A DNA stretch of 64,000 nucleotides from Streptacidiphilus sp. PB12-B1b (GCF_014084125.1 NZ_CP048405.1:3224001-3288000); one strand, 5' to 3'; numbered from the stretch's first letter, positions 1 to 42,846 are shown. Translations and numbers: made by a program. The notes: generated by a model from the sequence alone, not told the origin.

Positions 1-438
1 AGTAGCCGAGCTGGTCGTCGGAGCCGCCGCTGCTGCGCTGCCAGTGCGCGTAGTCGGCGTACTGCACCGGCAGCGGCGGCAACGGGCCCTCGGCGGAGCC
101 GAGTTCGGCGCGGTAGAGATGGGCCAGGTCGTTCAGCAGGACGGAGGTCGACCAGCCGTCGGTGACGATGTGGTGCAGGCTGAGGGCCAGTACGTGCTCG
201 TCCTCGGCCAGCCGCACCAGGGCGGTGCGCAGCAGCGGCCCCCGGCGCAGGTCGAAGGGGCGGGCCCGCTCCTCGGCCAGCAGCCGGCGCAGTGCCGACC
301 GGCGCTGCTCCTCGGGCAGATGGGACAGGTCGTGCAGCGGCAGCGGCAGCGGCTGCGGTGGGTGGACGGTCTGCACGCCCCGGCCGTCGGCGCTGTCGAA
401 GGTGGTGCGCAGCGACTCGTGCCGGGCCGCCAGCGCGG

Positions 439-16083
<15,645 letters not shown>

Positions 16084-16096
16084 GGTCGTCGGGTCC

Positions 16097-34816
<18,720 letters not shown>

Positions 34817-34971
34817 GGGGTGGAGTCCTTCCGGGTGGGCAGGAAGCGGCGCGAACGGCGGGGAGCGGGCAGCCCTGGGCCCGCTGCGGCGGTGCGGCGT
34901 ACGGGCGCGGGCGCGCCCGGGAAGTGCCCGGCGCCGGGGGCTGCGGGTCCGGCGGGCGGCGGGCGGCGGGC
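34817..34971. other. 155-bp spacer between the PBP-type cyclase gene and NRPS-1
   Basis: The spacer holds the NRPS-1 ribosome binding site (GGAAGGA, 34826-34832) and a G+C-rich stretch around 34905-34925 with GGGCGC/GCGCCC self-complementarity that could fold. I see no promoter and no small gene. Both flanking genes point the same way, so read-through is likely. Confidence 0.5.
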
Positions 34972-36339
34972 TCAGGCGGGGCCGGTACGGCGTGCCGTGC
35001 GTCCGGATATCTGCACCCGGTCGACCGTGCCGGTTGCCGGGTCGCGGTGGAACCGTCCGCCGGGCTCGCGGCGGCCGGTGCCCGGGTCGACCAGGTCGCA
35101 GGACAGATCGGGGTAGCACAGCAGCGGGATCGGCAGGTCGCCGTCGACGGACAGCGTCGGCGAGCCGTCGGGCTCCAGCGCGACGCGGTACCGGGTGGAG
35201 CCGTTGGCGTAGCTGCCCGCGCACTCGGGCAGGGCGACCGGGTCGCGCCGGTCCGCGGGGGCGAGGGCGGCGGGCACCCGCACGCCGGTGAAGCGGGCCA
35301 GGTCGTCCGCGAGGTCGCGCCAGAGCGCGGTGGCGGCGCCGGCGTTGCCGGTGAAGGCGACCACCATGCCGCTGTCCGGCTCGGCCCGCAGATGGCAGGA
35401 GGTGCCCTGGGCGTTGCCGTCGTGGCCGCACCACACCCGGCCGTCCTGCCGGTAGAGGGCCAGGCCGAGCCCCCAGCCGTCGGCGAGCGCGCCGGGGTCG
35501 GCGGAGGGCTCCCGGCGGCGCATCTCCTTGGCGACGGCGGTGGGCAGCACGCCGTTCCTGCCGATCAGGGCGCTGCCGAGCGCGGCCAGGTCCGCGGCGC
35601 TCGCCAGCAGGGCTCCGGCCGGCGCCTCCAGCGGCGCCAGGTTCTGCTGGACCGGGCGGACCCGGCCGGTCGCGGTGTTGAGCGCGTGCCCGGCCGCGAC
35701 GGGGCGTTCGCCGCCCGCGCCGATGAAGGCGGGTACGGTCCCCAGGGGTTCGAGCAGGAGCGCGGGCACGGCCTCGTGCCACGGCATGCCGGTGACCACC
35801 TCCACCAGGCGTCCGGCGGCGACATAGCCGGCGTTGGAGTAGGAGAAGTCGGAACCGGCGCGGAACAGGGCGTCCCGGGCGGTGCACACGGACGACAGGT
35901 AGCGGGCCGCGGTGGTCCGGGCGGCGGTGTCGGAGTCCGGGCCGGTGGGCAGTCCGCCGGTGTGGCTCAGCAGGTGACGGATCGTCACCTCCGGTATCTC
36001 CCGCAGCTCGGGGAGATGCTCGGCGGCGGGGTCGTCCAGGTCGAGGTCGCCGTCGTCGGCGAGCAGCATCACCAGGGCGGCGGTGTAGGGCTTGGTGAGC
36101 GATCCCAGCGGAACGGCGGTGTCCGCGGTGAAGGGGGCGCCGGTCCCGGCGTCGGCCGTGCCGGTGTGCAGCACGACCTCCTCCGAGCCGTTGTCCAGGA
36201 CGAGTTGGGCACCGGGTACCCGGTGGTGGCGCGCGAGTGTGTCCAGGCGGTGCTGCAACTCTCTTCTCACAGCCTGGAGTTCGAGCCCTAAGTGGGACGG
36301 CGCGCACACGGCGGCCGTAGCGGTGGGGGAGTGGGGCAT
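34972..36339 (-). CDS. PBP/beta-lactamase-fold serine hydrolase, probable stand-alone NRPS cyclase (SurE-type thioesterase)
   Basis: A 455-residue class-C-beta-lactamase/DD-peptidase-fold protein with the catalytic set S80-L-T-K83, Y167-S-N169 and H306 in CGHDG. No signal peptide is seen, so it should be cytoplasmic, unlike true cell-wall PBPs. Its layout (PGAQL near the start, [14 protein letters not shown], then [14 protein letters not shown]) is what I know from PBP-type thioesterases such as SurE. Those release and head-to-tail cyclise peptides from NRPSs lacking a C-terminal TE, usually at a D-residue. It lies just before NRPS-1 in the same direction, which fits that role. ATG 36339 is preferred because GGGAG sits 9 nt upstream; a GTG 30 nt earlier is in frame. 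A resistance beta-lactamase or an esterase is less likely. Confidence 0.85.
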   Translation of the reverse strand: MPHSPTATAAVCAPSHLGLELQAVRRELQHRLDTLARHHRVPGAQLVLDNGSEEVVLHTGTADAGTGAPFTADTAVPLGSLTKPYTAALVMLLADDGDLDLDDPAAEHLPELREIPEVTIRHLLSHTGGLPTGPDSDTAARTTAARYLSSVCTARDALFRAGSDFSYSNAGYVAAGRLVEVVTGMPWHEAVPALLLEPLGTVPAFIGAGGERPVAAGHALNTATGRVRPVQQNLAPLEAPAGALLASAADLAALGSALIGRNGVLPTAVAKEMRRREPSADPGALADGWGLGLALYRQDGRVWCGHDGNAQGTSCHLRAEPDSGMVVAFTGNAGAATALWRDLADDLARFTGVRVPAALAPADRRDPVALPECAGSYANGSTRYRVALEPDGSPTLSVDGDLPIPLLCYPDLSCDLVDPGTGRREPGGRFHRDPATGTVDRVQISGRTARRTGPA

Positions 36340-36436
36340 GAGTGGTGGCTCCCGTTGACTGGGTCTCACAGGTGGGTGGGGAGGACGGCCGCAGGCAGGG
36401 CGGTGCCGGGCCGACCGCGAGCGCGTGCGCGCCGTC

Positions 36437-37645
36437 CTACGGCCGTACGACCTCGACCGGCAGGTGGCGTACGCCGATGAGGACCGCCGGGTTCTGGTAC
36501 GTGACGTCCTCGTACGAGGGGACCGCCAGCGCGCTGAAGCGCTCGTACAGCATGCCCAGGGCGATCCGCGCCTCCAACCGGGCCAGCGGCGCGCCGAAGC
36601 AGAAGTGGATGCCGTGGCCGAAGGTCAGGTGGGGATTGGGGTTGCGGGCCACGTCGAAGACGTCGGGTGCGTCGAAGCGGGCCGGATCCCGGTTGGCAGT
36701 GCCGAGATGGACCATGAGCAGCGTGTCGGTGGGCAGTTCGTTGCCTCCGAGGACGACGGGCCGGCTGACCCGGCGGCCCAGTTCGGGGAAGGGCGGCAGC
36801 CAGCGCAGCACCTCCTCGACCGCCTGCGGCAGCCGTCCCGGGTCGGCGCGCAGCGCGGCGTCGGCGTCGGGGTGCCGGTCGAACATCACAACGGCGTTGC
36901 CCAGCAGCGCTGTTGTGGTGATGTGCCCGGCGACCAGCAGCAGCGCGACGAATCCCACGATCTGCTGGTCCTCCAGGCCGACGCCGTCCACCTCGGCGCT
37001 GATCAGCCGGCTGGTGAGGTCCTCGCCCGGGTGCGCGCGGCATCGGCGGATGTGCTCCAGCACGTAGCCGTTCATCTCGCGGACGACCGGGGCGATGGCC
37101 TCCAGCGCCCGTGCCAGGTCGTCCATGTCGAACGCCTCGCCCAACTGGTCGCCGCTGAACAGGATGCTCGCCCACTCCTGGAAGAGCCGGTGCTCGTCGG
37201 CCGGGATGCCCAGCAGTTCGGCGATCACGATGATGGGGAGCGGATAGGCCAGGGCGTCGACCAGGTCGAACCGGTCGGTGTCCGCGACCGCGTCCAGCAG
37301 TTCGGCGCAGACGGCCTCGATCCGCGGCGCCAGCCCCTGGACGACCCGGGGCGTGAACGCCTGGCTGACCAGCGCCCGGAGTCTGCGGTGCTCCGGTGGG
37401 TCCATGCCGACGAAGTTCCCCTGCCGGAAGGTCTCGAAGTCCTCCTGGGTCGGGGTGAGCGAGGACAGGTCCGAGGAGTAGGCGGCCGGGTCCGCCAGAA
37501 CGGCGGCGACGTTCTCGCTGTCCAGAACCTGCCACAGGCCCTGGCCCTCGTCGTACCGCACCGGTCCGGCCTGGCGTAACTCGCGCCAGCGCTCGGTCAC
37601 GTCCTCGAGCAGGACCGAGGACGTCGTTCGTTGCGTGCTGGTCAC
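36437..37645 (-). CDS. Cytochrome P450 of the NRPS cluster
   Basis: 402-residue soluble bacterial class I P450. Visible motifs are the I-helix LLLVAGHITTT, the K-helix EEVLR, and the heme loop FGHGIHFCFGAPLAR with the thiolate Cys near residue 350. The acid normally found before the I-helix Thr is Ile here, as in some macrolide hydroxylases. The gene is first in the minus-strand set, 97 bp before the cyclase gene, so it probably hydroxylates a carrier-bound amino acid or the released peptide. The GTG at 37645 lies 5 nt after AAGGAG and is preferred to the ATG one codon upstream (only 2 nt spacing). Partner ferredoxin and reductase genes are not in the window. Confidence 0.93.
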   Translation of the reverse strand: MTSTQRTTSSVLLEDVTERWRELRQAGPVRYDEGQGLWQVLDSENVAAVLADPAAYSSDLSSLTPTQEDFETFRQGNFVGMDPPEHRRLRALVSQAFTPRVVQGLAPRIEAVCAELLDAVADTDRFDLVDALAYPLPIIVIAELLGIPADEHRLFQEWASILFSGDQLGEAFDMDDLARALEAIAPVVREMNGYVLEHIRRCRAHPGEDLTSRLISAEVDGVGLEDQQIVGFVALLLVAGHITTTALLGNAVVMFDRHPDADAALRADPGRLPQAVEEVLRWLPPFPELGRRVSRPVVLGGNELPTDTLLMVHLGTANRDPARFDAPDVFDVARNPNPHLTFGHGIHFCFGAPLARLEARIALGMLYERFSALAVPSYEDVTYQNPAVLIGVRHLPVEVVRP

Positions 37646-37743
37646 CATGTCTCCTTGGATAGCGGTATGCGGCAGGTCGTGCCGAATCAGGCCGCCGAAT
37701 GGTTCCGGGCGGCCCGCCTTCCGGTGGGATTTGGAACACGGAG

Positions 37744-37761
37744 TACGTCGTACGCGGTACG
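37744..37761. repeat. Three TACG elements at 7-bp period upstream of the P450
   Basis: TACGTCG, TACGCGG and TACG follow each other with a period of exactly 7 bp, about 100 bp upstream of the P450 start. Short direct repeats in such positions can be activator sites, though SARP-family sites usually have 11-bp spacing. Chance cannot be excluded. Confidence 0.35.
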
Positions 37762-38208
37762 GGGCGCAGTCGGTCCGCAGGGCGTGACCGGGTGGGGCTC
37801 GATGCTCAGCGCTCAGGCTGTCGGTGCAGCGGGACGGTGCACGTCAACAGGCTCGTCGGAGCCGACAGCGGCTCTGCGGACGACCGGGGCCGTGTGCCCG
37901 AGCCTGAACGGTGGACCGACCTGGCATAGCAATCCCCCAGCGACATCTCCCCGCGCCATCGGATGCGCGGAACGCTCCACAGCGGGTGTCACCGACAGTA
38001 CGGACCGCCGACCCGACGTGGACATGACAGCGAGCTGAGCACAGTCTTCACGGCGAGTCATCCTCTGGCAACCCCACGAGGTTGAACAGAAAGCAACGGG
38101 GTCTCGCCGTGCGTGACGATCCAGGGGATCGCACTACTCTCGTCTGCCCATGCGATCCCGCGCAAACCGGAAGTCTCCGAGAAAATTCCGCGATCACCCG
38201 CCTGATCG

Positions 38209-38239
38209 CCCCAATACCCCCATTGACCCCAAAGGCCCC
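38209..38239 (-). other. Four-tract G-quadruplex motif
   Basis: On the minus strand four G tracts of 4, 4, 5 and 4 bases are separated by loops of 5, 5 and 4 bases (CCTTT, TCAAT, TATT). This satisfies the standard intramolecular G4 pattern with four stacked tetrads. It lies about 110 bp before the dehydrogenase start and on the template strand for that gene. Confidence 0.7.
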
Positions 38240-38347
38240 AGCCGATGGGTCGGCGGTCACCCGAACGGGCCGCTTCGGACGGCGGCCACCGGGTAGGCGG
38301 CGTCACGGCGGCGGAGCGGCCGTCGCCGCCCAGGTGAGGAGAGTGCC

Positions 38348-39517
38348 ATGGCCGACGCCGCGCTGGTGGAGGACCTGTACCGGTTCGAGGAGCTGCTGTC
38401 CCCCGAGGAGGCGGAGGTGCTCCTGCGGGTACGTGAGTTTTTGGCGCGTGAGGTCGCTCCGCATGCCAACGAATGGTGGGGCCGGGCCGAGTTCCCGCAC
38501 CACCTCGTCCCGCGCTACGCCGAGCTCGGAATCGCCGGGCTGGCCTACACCGAGAAGCCCGCCAGCAGCCTGTTGAACGGCTTCATCGCCCTGGAGATGG
38601 CCCGGGTGGACGCCTCCATGGCCACGTTCTACGGCGTGCACGCCGGGCTCGCCATGGGCAGCATCGCCCGCTGCGGCTCCGAGGAGCAGCGCGACCGCTG
38701 GCTCCCGGCGATGGCCCGGATGGAGCAGATCGGCGCGTTCGCGCTGACCGAGCCGCAGGGCGGCTCCGACGTGGCCGCCGGGCTGCGCACCACCGCGCGG
38801 CGCGACGGCGACAGCTGGGTGCTCAACGGCGCCAAGCGCTGGATCGGCAATGCCACCTTCGCCGACCTGGTCGTGGTCTGGGCCCGGGACGAGGAGACCG
38901 ACCACGTGCTCGGCTTCGTGGTGCGGGGTGACAACCCCGGGCTGAGCGCCACCAGGATCGGCAACAAGATGGCGCTGCGGACGGTGGAGAACGCGGACGT
39001 GGTGCTCACCGACTGCCGCGTGCCCGAGGCGGACCGGCTGCAGCAGGCGAACGGCTTCCGCGACACCGCGGACGTGCTGCGGCACACCCGCAGCGGCGTG
39101 GCCTGGGAAGCGGTCGGCGTGATACTCGGCGCCTACCGGATCGCGCTGGACTACACCGTGGAGCGCGAGCAGTTCGGCGGCCCCATCGCCCGCTTCCAGC
39201 TGGTCCAGGACCTGCTGGTGCGGATGCTCGGCAACGCCACCTCCTGCCTGGGCATGGTGGTCCGGCTGGCCCAGCTGGAGGACTCCGGGACGTTCCGGGA
39301 CGAGCACTCCGCCCTGGCCAAGGCGTACTGCACCACCCGGATGCGGGAGACCGTCGGCTGGGGCCGGGAGCTGCTGGCCGGGAACGGCATCGTCCTGGAC
39401 TACAGCATCGCCCGCTTCGTGGCCGACGCGGAGGCGCTGTACTCCTACGAGGGCACCCGGGAGATCAACACGCTGATCGTCGGCCGCGCCGCGACCGGCA
39501 TCGGCGCCTTCGTCTGA
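38348..39517 (+). CDS. Acyl-CoA dehydrogenase (glutaryl-CoA dehydrogenase-like)
   Basis: 389-residue FAD-dependent acyl-CoA dehydrogenase that introduces an alpha,beta double bond into an acyl-CoA. It has FALTEPQGGSDV and NGAKRWIGNA for FAD and substrate binding, and an EGTREINTLIVGR end in which E368 is the likely catalytic base, as in glutaryl-CoA dehydrogenases. The arginine that binds the glutarate carboxylate in that family is not seen in the matching DASMATFYGVHAGLAM segment, so the substrate is probably a plain or branched acyl-CoA. The ATG is preceded by GAGGAG with 6-nt spacing. It diverges from the P450 and could mark the cluster boundary or supply a precursor; nothing in the sequence decides this. 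Confidence 0.93.
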   Translation: MADAALVEDLYRFEELLSPEEAEVLLRVREFLAREVAPHANEWWGRAEFPHHLVPRYAELGIAGLAYTEKPASSLLNGFIALEMARVDASMATFYGVHAGLAMGSIARCGSEEQRDRWLPAMARMEQIGAFALTEPQGGSDVAAGLRTTARRDGDSWVLNGAKRWIGNATFADLVVVWARDEETDHVLGFVVRGDNPGLSATRIGNKMALRTVENADVVLTDCRVPEADRLQQANGFRDTADVLRHTRSGVAWEAVGVILGAYRIALDYTVEREQFGGPIARFQLVQDLLVRMLGNATSCLGMVVRLAQLEDSGTFRDEHSALAKAYCTTRMRETVGWGRELLAGNGIVLDYSIARFVADAEALYSYEGTREINTLIVGRAATGIGAFV

Positions 39518-39532
39518 ACCGCCGGAGGCGGT
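39518..39532. terminator. Hairpin between convergent genes
   Basis: ACCGCC-GGA-GGCGGT forms a 6-bp perfect stem with a 3-nt loop directly after the dehydrogenase stop and before the convergent STAS gene. There is no T tract, as is usual in this type of genome. Confidence 0.45.
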
Positions 39533-39557
39533 CGGTCGGCCGCCGCGGGCCCCGGGC

Positions 39558-39965
39558 TCAGGCCGGGTCCGCGCGGTCCGACGACGCCGCCGCCAGGGCG
39601 TCGGCCACGCTCCGGTGGACCGGCAGGACCGTGTCCACGCCGGTGATCTCGAAGATCCGCAGCACCTGCGGGCCCAGCGCCGCCAGGTGCACCGGCACCC
39701 CGGCCCGACCGGCCCGGCGGGTGAACCGCAGCAGCAGGTTCAGCCCCACCGAGTCGAAGAACCGGGTCCGTGCCAGGTCCACCACCACCGCCCGGGCGCC
39801 CAGGTCCAGGGCGGTGTCGAGGACGACCCGCAGCGCCTGGGAGGAGTCGAGGTCCACATCGCCGTCGGCCCAGACCACCACGGCCCCGTCCGGCGCTTCC
39901 AGGCTGCCCACCTGCAGGCCGTCGGCTGCCCCGAGGCCCGCCGCTTCGTCGTGCTGGCTGTTCAA
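39558..39965 (-). CDS. STAS-domain anti-sigma factor antagonist (RsbV/SpoIIAA-like)
   Basis: 135-residue single STAS domain. The segment FFDSVGLNLLL carries the conserved Asp-Ser pair whose Ser is phosphorylated by RsbW-type kinases in partner switching. In the unphosphorylated state such proteins capture an anti-sigma factor and free a sigma factor. It starts with TTG at 39965, chosen because GGAGG lies 5 nt upstream and no ATG/GTG gives an intact N-terminus. It begins 13 nt after the stop of the PP2C phosphatase, so the two are an operon and probable functional partners. The cognate sigma and kinase are not adjacent. Confidence 0.88.
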   Translation of the reverse strand: MNSQHDEAAGLGAADGLQVGSLEAPDGAVVVWADGDVDLDSSQALRVVLDTALDLGARAVVVDLARTRFFDSVGLNLLLRFTRRAGRAGVPVHLAALGPQVLRIFEITGVDTVLPVHRSVADALAAASSDRADPA

Positions 39966-39978
39966 GCGGACCTCCGGG

Positions 39979-41163
39979 TCAGGGATTCTGTGCCGGTGAG
40001 CCGTGCCAGTCCAGGCAGAGCACCAGGGCGTCGTCGTCCGCCTCGGCGCTGCGGTGGGTGGCCAGGCCCCGCAGCACGGCGCTGGGGACGTCGGCGGCGG
40101 GGAGGAAGTGGGCGGTGCTGATGGCGCGCGCCAGGCTCCGCTCGGCGTAGGACTCGCCGGTGGGCGAGGTCGCGGCGTAGACGCCGTCGCTGACCACGAC
40201 CAGCCGGTCCCCGGGCTCGATGTGAAACTGCTGCGCGATGTAGCGCGACTCCGCGAACATGCCCAGGGGCAGCTGGGCGTCCAGTTCGAGCCGCTCCACG
40301 GCCTTGTCGCGCTGGATCCACAGCTGCGGGGAACCGGCGTCGACCACGCTGACATGGCCGGAGGACAGGGTGACGTGCATCAGCAGCGTCGAGACATGGG
40401 CGTCGCCGCGGTGCTGGTGGTAGATCGCCTCGTCGGCCAGCATGGCCTGATCGGTGATCGGCAGGTTGGCCCGGCGGGCGTTGCGCAGGGCGTTGACCGC
40501 CAGATTGGTCAGCATGGAGGCGTGCATGCCCTCGCCCATGCCGTTGGTGACGGCCAGGGTCAGGGCGTCCGGGGCGACGGACCAGTCGAAGTTGTCGCCG
40601 CGCACCGAGTAGGCGGGCTCCAGCTGGGCCCCCAGCGAGTACTGCGGGCAGCTGAAGGACCGGCCGGGCAGCAGCTGCCACTGCATCTCCGCGGCCAGGG
40701 TGAGCTTGGACAGGCGCCGGGCCTGCTCGTACTGGTCGGTCTCGCGCTGGGCGACGATGATCGCGCCGCCCAACAGTTCGGAGATCTGCAGCAGCTCGCC
40801 CTCGGTCTCCCCGGTCGCCAGGGCGTCGGGCAGCGTGACCGTCAGGACGCCGAGCCGGTCCCCGTGCACGGTCAGCGGCAGGTGCAGATCGACCACGGAG
40901 GGGTCCGCCGCGGTGGCCCGGCGCAGCGGCTCCTGGCTGACGAACGCCCGCCCCTGCGGACTGCGGTGCACCGACAGGACCGAGGACGACCCGGCCTCGT
41001 CCGCCGCCACGGGGCACAGCGCGGTGAGGCTGTAGTCGGCCAGCACCACCTCCACGGCCAGGGCGCCGTAGTCGCGCACCAGCCCCGTACGCAGAGTCTC
41101 GATCAGGGCATGCGGCGCAGAGCGTCGCAGAGCGCGCTCGATGGCCAGGAAGTGGGGCGTCAT
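39979..41163 (-). CDS. PP2C/SpoIIE-type phosphatase with N-terminal GAF-like sensor (RsbU-like)
   Basis: 394 residues. The first ~180 resemble a GAF sensor (LHLPLTVHGDRLGVLTVTL). The rest is a SpoIIE-class PP2C domain that would dephosphorylate a STAS protein, most simply the one encoded just downstream. Seen are GDNFDW, SDGVYA and DDDALVL at the usual metal sites. The usual Asp of the DGMGxG motif is Asn (TNGMGEG), so metal binding may be altered or activity lost. ATG 41163 is chosen because homology begins there; upstream in-frame codons overlap the divergent MarR gene. No membrane segment is present. Confidence 0.88.
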   Translation of the reverse strand: MTPHFLAIERALRRSAPHALIETLRTGLVRDYGALAVEVVLADYSLTALCPVAADEAGSSSVLSVHRSPQGRAFVSQEPLRRATAADPSVVDLHLPLTVHGDRLGVLTVTLPDALATGETEGELLQISELLGGAIIVAQRETDQYEQARRLSKLTLAAEMQWQLLPGRSFSCPQYSLGAQLEPAYSVRGDNFDWSVAPDALTLAVTNGMGEGMHASMLTNLAVNALRNARRANLPITDQAMLADEAIYHQHRGDAHVSTLLMHVTLSSGHVSVVDAGSPQLWIQRDKAVERLELDAQLPLGMFAESRYIAQQFHIEPGDRLVVVSDGVYAATSPTGESYAERSLARAISTAHFLPAADVPSAVLRGLATHRSAEADDDALVLCLDWHGSPAQNP

Positions 41164-41252
41164 CGCACGGCAGCCTTCGAGAGGAGGAATGAACGACAGA
41201 GATCCACGGAGACGGACTGGGCTGAACGCGCCGGACATGGCACAGTGGAGCC

Positions 41253-41750
41253 GTGTCCCCCCAAGCGCCTCCTCCCCGCCCCGAACAGGTCGCGGAGGTG
41301 GCCCGTGAGGCCATGGAACTGCTGGAGGAACTGCTCGGCAGAGGCCAGGAGGCACTGCCCAGCGGCGCCGTGTCGGCCTTCCAGCTGCGCGCCCTGGTGG
41401 CGATCGACCGCTACGAGGGCATGAACCTGCGCGGACTGTGCGCGCTGCTGGGATCGAGCCCGTCCTCGGTGAGCCGGCTCTGCGACCGGCTGGCGGCCCT
41501 GGGCATGGTCGAGCGCTCGCCCAGCACGGTCAGCCGCCGCGAGGTGGAGCTGCGGCTCACCCGCTACGGCCGCACGGTGGTCGAGGAGCTGCGCGACCAC
41601 CGCGTCCGCAGACTGCTCGAGCTGTTCGCGGTCCTGCGGCCGAGCCAGCTGGCCCAGCTGGGCAAGGGGCTGCAGCTCCTGGTCGACACCGCCGACGCCA
41701 GTGCGGGCAGCCAGCCGGGCAGCGGACGCGGCAGGGCGGGCACGGCCTAG
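41253..41750 (+). CDS. MarR-family transcriptional regulator
   Basis: 165-residue winged-helix regulator. The recognition region reads LRGLCALLGSSPSSVSRLCDRLAALGMVERSP, followed by the wing (REVELRLTRYGR), and long helices at both ends form the usual dimer interface. It starts with GTG, with GTGGAG close upstream. The gene diverges from the phosphatase with 89 bp between starts, the classic arrangement for a MarR protein that controls itself and its neighbour. The C-terminal 15 residues are a disordered Gly/Ser/Arg tail. The ligand is unknown. Confidence 0.9.
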   Translation: MSPQAPPPRPEQVAEVAREAMELLEELLGRGQEALPSGAVSAFQLRALVAIDRYEGMNLRGLCALLGSSPSSVSRLCDRLAALGMVERSPSTVSRREVELRLTRYGRTVVEELRDHRVRRLLELFAVLRPSQLAQLGKGLQLLVDTADASAGSQPGSGRGRAGTA

Positions 41751-41840
41751 GTACGTCGGCCCCACGTCCTTCCCCTCTCCCCGTCGCGTCGCCCAAGCGT
41801 GGCATTCGTCTGCGCGCACATTCCTACACGCCCACGATTG

Positions 41841-41870
41841 TTGTCAAACGGCAAATGTTGCCTTTAGGAT
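41841..41870 (+). promoter_or_regulatory. Candidate housekeeping promoter
   Basis: TTGTCA (41841-41846) and TAGGAT (41865-41870) are separated by 18 nt in a conspicuously A+T-rich patch, about 80 bp before the GTG of the 194-residue hypothetical gene. This matches the primary sigma factor pattern of Streptomyces. Confidence 0.55.
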
Positions 41871-41948
41871 TCCGGGCATGCCGTCCATCCTCGCCAGCCC
41901 GCGCAGCCACGGCTCCACTCCACCGGACCGCCCGCTGACAGGGCGTGT

Positions 41949-42533
41949 GTGAACGAGTATGGCGCGGAATCCATCGCCGACGACCTGCTCCGACGCGTCT
42001 GGATACCCTGCGCTGACGAAGTGTCGCTCGGACGGGCGCTGCTCCACCGGTGCCGCCGCATCGAGCGGGAGTCCCCTCCGTCCGGCATGCCCGACCTGCC
42101 CGCCGACGTCCCCCCGTGGCTGACCCAGGTCCTGGCCGGACAGGCGGCGCTGACCCGGGAAGTGCAGACGGAGCTGCTCCCGGTCTGGCGGTACCGGCTT
42201 CCGCGGAGCCGCATGGTCGCCCTCATCGAGGGCTATCTGGACGCGCTGCGCCCGGTGCTCCGCTATGCCGACCGGATGGTCGGCGGCTGGACCACCAGGC
42301 CGCCGTCCCGGCCCTCCGCCGCCCGGGCGGCCCGCCTGGCCGCGCAGCTGCGCGTCACCCTGCCGGAGGCTGAACGCCGGCTCGCCCGGCTGACGGTCCG
42401 GCAGTGGGAGGACCGGCAGCTCACCGCGGCGGAGCTGCACAGCATCGACGTCTGCCACACCCGCGCCGAGCGCGTCGGTGCGATCATCAGCTCAGCCGTC
42501 CACGGCCTGGCCGACCACCCCCGGTCGCCCTGA
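41949..42533 (+). CDS. Hypothetical protein, helical
   Basis: 194 residues with a GTG start. I do not recognise the family. The protein is soluble, Arg- and Ala-rich and mostly helical by eye, with a central WRYRLPRSRMVALIEGYL segment and a C-terminal SIDVCHTRAERVGAII segment. No signal peptide, membrane span or metal motif is visible. It has a good promoter of its own upstream and an independent reading frame with normal third-position G+C, so it is very likely real. It lies before DUF3099 in the same direction with a 40-bp gap. Confidence 0.75.
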   Translation: MNEYGAESIADDLLRRVWIPCADEVSLGRALLHRCRRIERESPPSGMPDLPADVPPWLTQVLAGQAALTREVQTELLPVWRYRLPRSRMVALIEGYLDALRPVLRYADRMVGGWTTRPPSRPSAARAARLAAQLRVTLPEAERRLARLTVRQWEDRQLTAAELHSIDVCHTRAERVGAIISSAVHGLADHPRSP

Positions 42534-42573
42534 ACCGGCCCGCCTTACCGGGGCGCCGCCGTAACCTGGAGGG

Positions 42574-42846
42574 GTGCAGGGCCGTCGGCGCCATGTCAGG
42601 TACTTCGTCATGATGAGCATCTGTGTCGGGATGTTCGTCCTGGCGTGGGGAGTCGTGCGCTTCTACTCGGTCGGCGCCGCCATCGGCATGTGCCTGGTGG
42701 CCATGGTGATCCCCCCGGTCGCGGCGGTGCTCACCAACGCCCGGGACCGCGACGACGACTGGTGGGACGACCCCCGCTGGGACGACCCCGACTGGAACAA
42801 GCCCGGCCACGACCGGGACCGCCCCGATCACGAGGACCGCCACTAG
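42574..42846 (+). CDS. DUF3099-like small membrane protein
   Basis: 90 residues: a basic N-terminus (GRRRHVRYF), two membrane segments (about 12-28 and 32-50) joined by a short turn, then a very acidic and Trp-rich cytoplasmic tail (DDDWWDDPRWDDPDW). This plan matches the DUF3099 proteins common in streptomycetes, whose function is unknown. The GTG start is nearly at the expected transcription start, 7 nt after a TAACCT hexamer (42562-42567), so it may be translated as a leaderless mRNA. Confidence 0.85.
   Translation: MQGRRRHVRYFVMMSICVGMFVLAWGVVRFYSVGAAIGMCLVAMVIPPVAAVLTNARDRDDDWWDDPRWDDPDWNKPGHDRDRPDHEDRH

Larger units (their letters stand above)
37646..38347. other. ~700-bp divergent intergenic region between the NRPS operon and the acyl-CoA dehydrogenase
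   Basis: Several short frames are open here, but none has convincing codon use, an RBS and a family resemblance together, so I call no gene. The region should hold the promoter of the P450-cyclase-NRPS operon (minus) and that of the dehydrogenase (plus). It also contains three TACG repeats at 7-bp spacing (37744-37761) and a G-quadruplex motif (38209-38239). It is clearly richer in A+T than its surroundings around 38080-38230. Confidence 0.6.

Noticed and set aside
34817-36307. N-terminal extension of NRPS-1 into the upstream hydrolase gene
   Set aside because: The frame is open, but the sequence is Arg/Pro/His noise antiphase to a real hydrolase gene. A good RBS and the start of A-domain homology place the start at 34816.
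34972-36339. Resistance beta-lactamase
   Set aside because: There is no signal peptide, and gene position and motif layout fit NRPS cyclases better.
37649-38061. Short frames in the divergent intergenic region
   Set aside because: Codon use and composition are unlike neighbouring genes, and several frames overlap on both strands.
38058-38306. Small WG-rich peptide on the minus strand as a RiPP precursor
   Set aside because: The repeated WG residues are just the translation of the G-quadruplex repeats. There is no RBS and no modification enzyme nearby.
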